From Borrelia coriaceae (lineage in GTDB: Bacteria > Spirochaetota > Spirochaetia > Borreliales > Borreliaceae): a DNA stretch of 30,607 bases. Below the pieces are notes generated by a model. The model had not been told where the DNA came from. It ran no database searches and was given only the letters and a program-made list of their open reading frames with translations. A program made the translations under genes and the position numbers. The DNA lies in contig NZ_CP075093.1 in NCBI RefSeq assembly GCF_023035295.1, positions 1 to 30,607 on the forward strand, written 5' to 3'. How positions within the stretch are numbered: the stretch's first letter is position 1; the number at the start of each line of letters is the position of its first letter. This document shows, piece after piece, positions 24,850 to 30,607 of this stretch.

Positions 24850-26088
24850 TTATTTCAGTGTATCATCAACATTAAGTATAAGTCTTTGCTTCTCTTTTAT
24901 AACTAAACCTCTACTCATTAAATCTGATAAATACTTCCTTATTCTATAATCAGATATATTTGTCTCTTTATTAATTTTAACTAGAGACTTTATTGTACGC
25001 TTATCATCTTCTAAATTAGACGCAATAAATTCAAGTGACTCATCAATCATTTTAAATGGTTTTTTATATTTTTCTGAATTTGAAATTTGACGATTTTTAA
25101 TCTTGCCCGTAACACAAACCCCTCTTCTTGTAGGTAATGTGACTAAGTGTAACAACTTTTGTTCATAAAACTTATGATACGCATTTTGTATTATGCAAAA
25201 TACCATTGCTAAAAATATATCTAGACAAACAGACAATAATAATAATAAATAAACAAAAACTATATTAAGATAATCATCTCTAGCAATAACAACAGATGTT
25301 CCATTTAAAACATTAGCTGCCTTAAACTTATTATTATTTACAGCCGCCCTTTCAATTAAACTGCTAAGCTTAAACCTCAAATCCTGCAAAGACTCTAAAT
25401 ACTCATTCCTTTGATTAAACAAATCCTTATTCTCCCTACTTGCATTCTCAATCTCTCTCATGTAATCTTGCTTCATAGTTCTATACCTATAATCCAAGCT
25501 TAAATGCTTATTTTTAGCAAACTCTATACGATCATTGTTATTCTTAATCTTAATATCAATACTAGCTATTTCACCTTCAATTATCTTCTCTTTATCAAAG
25601 AGTAGCTTACGTATACCTTCCTCTTTTGCTATCTGACTCTTTTGAGTACTCAAAACAGTGTCCTTAATAGTATCTTCAAACATCAGGCTAAAGAAACTCT
25701 CAAAGCTCATCCATGAACTTACAGATTGCGTTATAAGTCCTATCACTAATAATACAAATATTGCTATTTTCTCTAAGTATGCAAATACTAAGGATTTAAC
25801 ACTACCTTCAGTAACACGCTTCCTTAATAAATAAAGAAAATACAATAATATTGAAGATGGTACTACTATAACGACTATCGTAAAAGGCAATGTGAAATAA
25901 AGATTAGAATTACTACCAACAGTATAACTTGCAATCCCTCTATGAGAATGTAACACATTAAAGAAAAATAAAAATAAAGCAAATAATATTAACCAAATAT
26001 TACGAATCAAAAATTCAAAGTTACGTTTACAAAAATCTATAATATTAAATTCAGAATAAATATCTTTTACACCATCTTTACCCATCAT
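24850..26088 (-). CDS. Membrane protein with extracytoplasmic coiled coil and C-terminal winged-helix-like domain
   Basis: I do not recognise this 412-residue protein. Visible plan: three hydrophobic segments (about 27-46, 65-88, 104-124), a long charged coiled coil (about 145-250), a fourth membrane segment (about 275-300) and a basic C-terminal domain (about 305-412). With the N-terminus inside, the coiled coil would lie in the periplasm and the tail in the cytoplasm. Residues 355-405 (DDKRTIKSLVKINKETNISD, then YRIRKYLSDLMSRGLVIKEK) look like a winged helix-turn-helix, as in transcription or replication/partition proteins. The gene diverges from the plasmid-maintenance gene, and four tandem 16-bp repeats start about 80 bp before its ATG. 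A role in anchoring or segregating the plasmid, or membrane-linked regulation, is speculative. The start was taken at MMGKDG, with GAGAGG 12 nt upstream. Confidence 0.75.
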   Translation of the reverse strand: MMGKDGVKDIYSEFNIIDFCKRNFEFLIRNIWLILFALFLFFFNVLHSHRGIASYTVGSNSNLYFTLPFTIVVIVVPSSILLYFLYLLRKRVTEGSVKSLVFAYLEKIAIFVLLVIGLITQSVSSWMSFESFFSLMFEDTIKDTVLSTQKSQIAKEEGIRKLLFDKEKIIEGEIASIDIKIKNNNDRIEFAKNKHLSLDYRYRTMKQDYMREIENASRENKDLFNQRNEYLESLQDLRFKLSSLIERAAVNNNKFKAANVLNGTSVVIARDDYLNIVFVYLLLLLSVCLDIFLAMVFCIIQNAYHKFYEQKLLHLVTLPTRRGVCVTGKIKNRQISNSEKYKKPFKMIDESLEFIASNLEDDKRTIKSLVKINKETNISDYRIRKYLSDLMSRGLVIKEKQRLILNVDDTLK

Positions 26089-26169
26089 GTATAATGAAAC
26101 CTCTCTACCATAATTATATTACTATACAACTAACAAATTTTATATACCCTTACTGAATCGTTACGAATT

Positions 26170-26233
26170 GAACTTACGGTGATATGAATTTACGATGATA
26201 TGAACTTACGGTGATATGAATTTACGGTGAAGC
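26170..26233. repeat. Four tandem 16-bp repeats (iteron-like)
   Basis: Units GAACTTACGGTGATAT (26170), GAATTTACGATGATAT (26186), GAACTTACGGTGATAT (26202) and GAATTTACGGTGAAGC (26218) follow without spacing; units 1 and 3 are identical. A degenerate fifth unit may precede (GTTACGAATT near 26160). Confidence 0.9.
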
Positions 26234-26845
26234 AACGAATATGATAACAATAGTTAAGGATGAAACTAACTGAACTTTAAATCTTAATCTACTTTCTATT
26301 AAAATTAATTAAGAACTGAACTGTCCTAAATTACTCTAAGCACACTTAATACTCTTGCCTAAATAATAAAAATTATTTAACATTCCTATCAAAAAGGGGT
26401 AAACTTTCCTTCAAAAATACAAGCACTAACAATCACCTTTCTTAAATTTTTCAACCTTTAAATCCATTTAAGTCTGTTTTCAACTTCAACATACAATTTT
26501 TAAATAATTCTTTTTATACATTCACCTAGAAAACATCTCAAAGAGAGACTCTAAAAACATAAATAAATAATTTTAATTTTTTGTTAGACACTTAAAATAT
26601 AAAATACTTTTAGACTTAAATATTAATTTCAATAATCAATAATTCTAATAATTTCATAAAAGATTTCAATTAAGTAATGTGAACTATGTTGTTAAATTTG
26701 AGTTTATTGATTTATAACCATTCTAATTTCTCTATTCCATACATTTATCCATAAAATCGTATCTGAGGTGTTTTGGAAGATAAGAAAGTGGTACATAAAA
26801 AAAATCACCTCGACTTTGAATCTAGTCAAGAGTGAATTTTTTATA

Positions 26846-26851
26846 TATAAT
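26846..26851 (+). promoter_or_regulatory. -10 element of the plasmid-maintenance gene
   Basis: A perfect TATAAT about 75 nt before the ATG. No good -35 at standard distance (TTGAAT at 26816 is 24 nt away), so the promoter assignment is tentative. Confidence 0.35.
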
Positions 26852-26873
26852 AAAATATATAAATTTCCAAAGC

Positions 26874-26906
26874 TTCACAAACGATGTGAAAATCCAAACT
26901 TTGGAT
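26874..26906. promoter_or_regulatory. Two adjacent perfect dyads, putative operator
   Basis: TTCACA (26874-26879) with TGTGAA (26885-26890), then ATCCAAA-C-TTTGGAT (26892-26906), both between the -10 element and the ATG at 26927. CCAAAG at 26867 also complements CTTTGG at 26899, so a larger fold is possible. This suits autoregulation by a plasmid protein. Confidence 0.55.
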
Positions 26907-26926
26907 ACAAAAGTATAGTATAACGT

Positions 26927-28492
26927 ATGAATAGTTTAACAAAAAAGACAACAAATTTCAATTCAAATGATACCAAAGAGCAAATAAAGTCAATACTAAA
27001 ATCACTTGTAGCATTAAATAAAGATAAAACATCTTCTGCTACTAAATTTATTCGAGTATCGCAAGTTAGATATCAAATAAACAGAATGTTAAGACGCAAG
27101 CTGAGATTGTATAAAATCTACTGGATAATAGATATAAAGAACGCAAAATACAGGAAGTCGTGTGGAGTAGAAGACTACTCAGCACGTGATATATACAATG
27201 TAGTAATCAAGCTGCTGAAAAATGATGGACAAAAGACAGTATGTAAACGAACGATTGAAAGAGATATAAAGTTATTAAATGAAATGGGACTTTTAGAATC
27301 TAAAATTATAAGATTTGGTGAAAATAAGGGAAGCATGTCTTTTTATAAACAAAATATGCAGTTAGCACATTTACATAAAGACATAATCTTTAAATACCTT
27401 TTACATTTACTAAAGACAAGTTTAAGTGATAAAAAAATTGTTGGTAATTTTGATGACTCATTAGAAGAAAGCAATTTTAATTACACAAATCTAAAAAAAT
27501 TTGGAATCCTATCTGAAATAGATGAAATAAATAATAAAAGTGTAATGTCGCATCGTGTCGCTCCTCATGCTTTTAATAATAAAGCTAATATAAGCAATAA
27601 TAAGAATTCTAAAAAATTGATTCTTAAGAATAATGATTCGAATAAACTAAAAAAAGAAGAGTGTAAATTTAAAAGGAATGATGTAGAGACAAGGTTAATT
27701 TGTGAACATAAAATCAGTAAAAATTATCTAAACCAAATAAAAGAATACAGTAACAACGATGCAACATACATCAATGCCCTAATCAATCTAGAGACTGCAA
27801 TAGATGAGTACCAAAGCGAATATTACATCGAAGACATCTTAGAACATTTCTTAAAGCAATTTGGTAATAGGTACAAGTATAAGATTTGGATGATGATGAA
27901 GCGTAGTGATGGTGTTATTAGCGATTACGCTCTTATTTGGGAAGGAAGGTTTAGGGATTGGTATCCCAATAAGTACAAGAGTAATTGTGCGGTTAAAGAG
28001 ACTTATGGAGATAATTTACGAATAGGAATTAAAAAAGCATCTGTTGTTAAGGAGAAAAGGGCTAATGAGCAGTTAAATGTAGAAGAATTAAAGGAGATAG
28101 AAAAAGAAAAAGAAAGAGAAGAGGAAAGAAAACGCGAAGCTGCTAGGCTTCAAAAATATTTAACTGGGTTATTTGAAAGAGAAGCAAAAGAAAGAGAAGA
28201 GCGACTTAGGAAGGCAAGAGAAGAAGAATTGAATTTAAAAAAGAAAGCTAGAGAAAGCATGCTTGCTACTTTGGAAAAGAGTAAGGAAAGGTGTGTTGGG
28301 TTGGATATATCAAATAATGGTATGGATAAGATGATAGATGCTAGTTCAAATGATGATGCTATGGTTAAATTTGCAATTAGAGATGAGTTTGGTGGCTTTA
28401 AAACTACTAAGGGAATGAGTATGACTAATTTAGGAATAATGATTGAAGATGTAGTTCAAAATGATAATTTAAAAGAAAAGGAGAGTAAATGA
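26927..28492 (+). CDS. Borrelia plasmid maintenance/replication protein (PF57/62, ORF-A family)
   Basis: A 521-residue protein of the Borrelia ORF-A type, the gene family essential for plasmid replication in this genus. The N-terminal half holds the family hallmark and a helix-turn-helix-like segment: CGVEDYSARDIYNVVIKLLK (79-98), KTVCKRTIERDIKLLNEMGL (103-122) and GSMSFYKQN. A low-complexity Asn/Lys linker (about 200-245) leads to a second conserved part (YINALINLETAIDEYQSEYY, then YKIWMMMKRSDG) and a strongly charged Glu/Arg/Lys coiled coil (about 365-450). The start lacks a clear RBS; dyads and a TATAAT lie upstream. The stop overlaps the ATG of the next gene (ATGA). No ParA-type partner occurs in the window, so this plasmid apparently relies on this protein plus its coupled partner, or its partition genes are atypical. 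Confidence 0.85.
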   Translation: MNSLTKKTTNFNSNDTKEQIKSILKSLVALNKDKTSSATKFIRVSQVRYQINRMLRRKLRLYKIYWIIDIKNAKYRKSCGVEDYSARDIYNVVIKLLKNDGQKTVCKRTIERDIKLLNEMGLLESKIIRFGENKGSMSFYKQNMQLAHLHKDIIFKYLLHLLKTSLSDKKIVGNFDDSLEESNFNYTNLKKFGILSEIDEINNKSVMSHRVAPHAFNNKANISNNKNSKKLILKNNDSNKLKKEECKFKRNDVETRLICEHKISKNYLNQIKEYSNNDATYINALINLETAIDEYQSEYYIEDILEHFLKQFGNRYKYKIWMMMKRSDGVISDYALIWEGRFRDWYPNKYKSNCAVKETYGDNLRIGIKKASVVKEKRANEQLNVEELKEIEKEKEREEERKREAARLQKYLTGLFEREAKEREERLRKAREEELNLKKKARESMLATLEKSKERCVGLDISNNGMDKMIDASSNDDAMVKFAIRDEFGGFKTTKGMSMTNLGIMIEDVVQNDNLKEKESK

Positions 28493-28959
28493 GATTTAAT
28501 TTGAAATATTTAGCAAGAAGATTATATATAAAAAGGCATAGATTTTGGAATATTTACATGAGCCGTGAAGTACAATCTAAAAGGAGTGATAAAAAAATAA
28601 TTAACTTTCCAATACTTAGTTCTCAAGATATTGACTATGAGTATGTATATGCATATCTTAAGGATTGGGTATCAAAGAAATATAGAGCTGGTCATGGAAT
28701 TATAATTAATAGAGTTGTTGATAATTATGAATGTGAAACAATCCAAGGTGCTTTGATGAGTAATATTTTGGATATGATTTTTGAGGATTATAAGGAATTA
28801 TTTCTTGGTAGTTTGGAAAGGGAGTCTGTTGATAGTAAAGGTAAGGTTGGTGGCATTGAACCTGTTGATGTGTTAGAGGGTAAAAGGGAAGTACCTTTTG
28901 AAAGGTTACAAGGCAAGCAAAGTAAAGGATTTAAGAAGGGTAAGATAACAATTGCGTAG
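28489..28959 (+). CDS. Small basic protein coupled to the plasmid-maintenance gene
   Basis: A 156-residue protein whose ATG overlaps the stop of the preceding gene (ATGA), with a good AAAGGAG site inside that gene, so the two are translationally coupled. The N-terminus is very basic (RRLYIKRHRFWNIYMSREVQ); the central part (KIINFPILSSQDIDYEYVYA, YLKDWVSKKYRAGHGIIINR, ECETIQGALMSNILDMIFED) looks compactly folded; the C-terminus is basic and flexible. No membrane segment. I do not recognise it as PF49, PF50 or PF32. By position it probably acts in replication, copy control or partition together with the upstream protein, but this is inference only. Confidence 0.7.
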   Translation: MRFNLKYLARRLYIKRHRFWNIYMSREVQSKRSDKKIINFPILSSQDIDYEYVYAYLKDWVSKKYRAGHGIIINRVVDNYECETIQGALMSNILDMIFEDYKELFLGSLERESVDSKGKVGGIEPVDVLEGKREVPFERLQGKQSKGFKKGKITIA

Positions 28960-28977
28960 AGTTGATGCTATTATGAT

Positions 28978-29033
28978 TTAAGTGAATTGCTAGTTTATGA
29001 CCAAAGGTTATAGAACTTGAGTAATTCACTTAA
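28978..29033. terminator. Bidirectional terminator between convergent genes
   Basis: TTAAGTGAATT (28978-28988) and AATTCACTTAA (29023-29033) form an 11-bp stem with a 34-nt loop. The right arm overlaps the bdr stop codon (29026-29028). T-runs are weak. Confidence 0.5.
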
Positions 29034-29691
29034 GTATTAAGGCTATAAATCCTCCGAGAATTGTTAACCATAATGCAAAAGTTAAACCAAATATCCACTT
29101 GTTATTCTTCTCTAGGTTGGATATATCTTTTCTAACAATAGAGATTTCATTGCTAACGTATGATTTTAATTCATTTCTAACAGTATCAATTTTGTTGTCA
29201 AGTTCATTGAATTTATTGTCAATCTTTACATTAAGATTGTTTTCAACATTATTGATTTTATTGTCAAGTTCATTGAATTTATTGTCAATTTTATTATCAA
29301 GTTCATTGAATTTATTGTCAATTTTGTTATTTAAGTTATTCTCAACGTTGTCAATTTTGTTGTCAAGGTTTTTAATATCAGATTTTAATTCATTTCTAAC
29401 GGTATTGATTTTATTATCAAGTTCATTGAATTTATTGTCAATTTTATTATCAAGGTCTTTAATTTCAGACTGTAAACTTGCTTCAACCCTCTGAATTTCT
29501 GCTTGTAGCAGTGCTTCAACCTTTTCAAGTTTTATGTCAAAGTTTTCTTTTAAAAACTCAATGTCTTTGTAAGTTAACTCATTTCTATAGTACCTATAAG
29601 ATAAATCAATAGCAATATCTTTATTAATGCCTGCTTTAGTAAGTTCGGCTATAACCATTTGTTGAGTAATTATTGGTTGAGGAAGTGCCAT
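29026..29691 (-). CDS. bdr: Bdr family membrane-anchored repeat protein
   Basis: A 221-residue Bdr (Borrelia direct repeat) protein. The conserved N-terminus QQMVIAELTKAGINKDIAID and YRYYRNELTYKDIEFLKENF is the Bdr signature. The middle (about 75-180) is built of repeats of the type KIDNKFNELDN with TVRNELKS interludes, giving a coiled coil. The C-terminus has one membrane segment (WIFGLTFALWLTILGGFIAL, about 200-219) and a final Lys. Bdr proteins are found on most Borrelia plasmids, are thought to sit in the inner membrane, and vary in repeat number; their function is not settled. It has an AAGGAG site and a good promoter. It is convergent with the maintenance operon and is the last gene before the telomere. 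Confidence 0.93.
   Translation of the reverse strand: MALPQPIITQQMVIAELTKAGINKDIAIDLSYRYYRNELTYKDIEFLKENFDIKLEKVEALLQAEIQRVEASLQSEIKDLDNKIDNKFNELDNKINTVRNELKSDIKNLDNKIDNVENNLNNKIDNKFNELDNKIDNKFNELDNKINNVENNLNVKIDNKFNELDNKIDTVRNELKSYVSNEISIVRKDISNLEKNNKWIFGLTFALWLTILGGFIALILK
29180..29460. repeat. 33-bp coding repeats within bdr
   Basis: Repeated TTCATTGAATTTATTGTCAA units on the plus strand (in the frame KFNELDNKIDN) occur five times, with TTCATTTCTAACNGT interludes three times. Such arrays change length by slippage or recombination. Confidence 0.85.
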
Positions 29692-29710
29692 GATAGTCTC
29701 CTTAAGTATA

Positions 29711-29739
29711 ATTATACAGTAAAAAGTGGTAAATTGGAA
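29711..29739 (-). promoter_or_regulatory. bdr promoter
   Basis: Minus-strand TTCCAA (29734-29739) and TATAAT (29711-29716) are 17 nt apart and 20 nt before the start codon. The perfect -10 makes this one of the more convincing promoters in the window. Confidence 0.55.
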
Positions 29740-30392
29740 GTATTTTGTATTGTGGGAACGAATATCTACTAATGGATGTTATTCTGAGAAGGATTTCAAG
29801 TTATAAGAATAATAGTGAATAGTACAGAGGTGGTTAGTATAGTAGAAAGAAGAAAAAATATTTTTTGCAGCGATTTTTAGATCTTTTAAATAGTGGTAAA
29901 TATTTTGTTTACTTTAAATTTATATATTATTCATAAATAATTTTTTAAATGTAAATTAGTATATATATTTGTATTCGATTGTATACTTTTAGTTAGTATA
30001 TTGTTGTATGAATTTTAGTTCAAAAAAATATCAATATGTGTACTATCATAGATCTTGAGAGTAAAAAATTTGATTTTTATGAAAAAGAACAAGTAAGATT
30101 TTTTAAGGTATATTAAAGATTTTTATGGGTATTTGTTTGCAATGTATGTTGTAGAATTATTATTAATCATAATTTAAGAATTGATAAAAGAATATTATGA
30201 AAGTTGTAAATTATTATTTGATTTGACTATACCTTATAAAGAGTGTTATCTGTTGTGTACTAGAGCTAGAAAAATTTTTGTTATTGAGATTTGTACTATT
30301 TGATATTAAGAAGTAGCTTTTAGCTAAAGCAATGATTCTTTTAGGATTTATTTTAAATGAGTTAGTAGTAGATTTATCTATAATAGCAAAAT
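29740..30392. other. Subtelomeric AT-rich region with possible decayed coding scraps
   Basis: No intact gene. Short plus-strand stretches resemble coding sequence (IIDLESKKFDFYEKEQVRFF near 30045; FDLTIPYKECYLLCTRARKI near 30220) but are closed by stops, so they may be relics of a lost plasmid gene or chance. Confidence 0.35.
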
Positions 30393-30562
30393 GTCAACTT
30401 TGGTATATTTTAGATGCAACTTTTATATATTTTTATGGAAACTTTGTTCATGTTAGGGGCAACTCTTAAAAATAAAAAATCTTGAAAGTCAACTTTGTTT
30501 GTTTTGGCAACAACTATGTATATTTATGTAGCAACTTTGTGTTTATTTGAGGCAACTTTGTG
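30393..30562. repeat. Subtelomeric repeats of 21-22 bp
   Basis: Read inward from the right end, units begin ACAAAGTTGCC, ACAAAGTTGCT, ACATAGTTGTT, ACAAAGTTGAC and so on. The CAACT core (plus strand) occurs at 30395, 30417, 30439 (as AAACT), 30460, 30490, 30511, 30532 and 30553: spacing 21-22 bp except for one 30-bp interval. The rest of each unit is poorly conserved. Confidence 0.8.
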
Positions 30563-30582
30563 CAATATTATTAGCCAAACAC

Positions 30583-30607
30583 TTATGTACTAAAAACAAA
30601 TTATATA
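30583..30607. other. Right hairpin telomere
   Basis: Read from the end inward: TATATAATTTGTTTT then TAGTACA (30586-30592). An AT-rich tip with TATAAT and a TAGTA(C/T)A box at about 15 nt are the hallmarks of Borrelia telomeres processed by the ResT telomere resolvase. The hairpin loop itself would join the strands at or near 30607. Confidence 0.75.

Larger units (their letters stand above)
26089..26926. other. Divergent intergenic region, candidate plasmid origin
   Basis: An 838-bp gene-free region holds four tandem 16-bp repeats next to the left gene and two dyads next to the right gene, the plasmid-maintenance protein; the 450 bp between them is plain AT-rich sequence. In Borrelia plasmids the replication/partition functions cluster round the PF57/62 gene, and the strand composition changes from C-rich to G-rich across this region. 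No ParA-type (PF32) gene, PF49 or PF50 is present nearby. Confidence 0.5.

Noticed and set aside
26170..26233. CRISPR array
   Set aside because: The 16-bp repeats are directly adjacent with no spacers, and there are no cas genes.
24850..28959. ParA/SopA-type partition ATPase (PF32)
   Set aside because: No protein in this area shows a Walker-type nucleotide-binding motif.
29099..29494. Plus-strand frame of Leu/Ser repeats
   Set aside because: Antisense reading of the bdr repeat region.
1..30607. tRNA, rRNA or insertion sequences
   Set aside because: No cloverleaf-like, rRNA-like or transposase-like sequence was noticed on either strand.

Overview
The window reads as a relapsing-fever Borrelia linear plasmid, probably close to complete. 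The right end has the layout of a Borrelia hairpin telomere: a TATATAAT tip with a TAGTACA box starting 16 nt in. The left end has TAGTATA at the same 16-nt distance but lacks the classic tip. The DNA is very AT-rich. The gene content (Vlp and Vsp lipoproteins, a Bdr protein, a BBK32/Fbp-type lipoprotein, a Borrelia plasmid-maintenance protein of the PF57/62 ORF-A type, and a type IIG restriction-methylation enzyme) is diagnostic of the genus. The leader [18 protein letters not shown] suggests to me an Old World species (B. duttonii/crocidurae-like); this is an inference from memory.

Layout. 1-2.6 kb: a plus-strand Fbp/BBK32-like surface lipoprotein, then a decayed lipoprotein gene. 2.9-20.4 kb: a leftward-transcribed antigen archive. 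It holds five intact vlp genes, one intact vsp, five vlp copies broken by +1 frameshifts, a nonsense codon or loss of the start codon, one ruined vsp, and two 5' vlp stubs. The archive is bracketed by two copies of the same module, a vlp stub followed by a lipoprotein gene starting CDIN-LNELL. 20.4-21 kb: gene debris. 21.1-24.2 kb: a type IIG restriction-modification gene. 24.6 kb: a 3' vlp scrap. 24.85-26.1 kb: an unrecognised membrane protein with a predicted cytoplasmic winged-helix tail. 26.1-26.9 kb: a divergent non-coding region with four tandem 16-bp repeats and two perfect dyads, the best candidate origin/partition site. 26.9-29.0 kb: the plasmid-maintenance gene and a translationally coupled partner. 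29.0-29.7 kb: bdr. 29.7-30.6 kb: non-coding subtelomere with about eight degenerate repeats at 21-22 bp spacing.

How it works together. Archive cassettes share a 5' leader (ribosome-binding site, start and signal peptide) and most end in a hairpin terminator, but I found no promoter before any of them. They therefore look like silent donors for recombination into an expression site elsewhere. Three sequence groups of Vlp are mixed along the array, and one 242-nt block is nearly identical between two cassettes, which is direct evidence of sequence exchange. Base composition changes from C-rich to G-rich on the plus strand around 26-27 kb, where the tandem repeats lie, so the archive is transcribed in the direction a fork leaving that region would travel.
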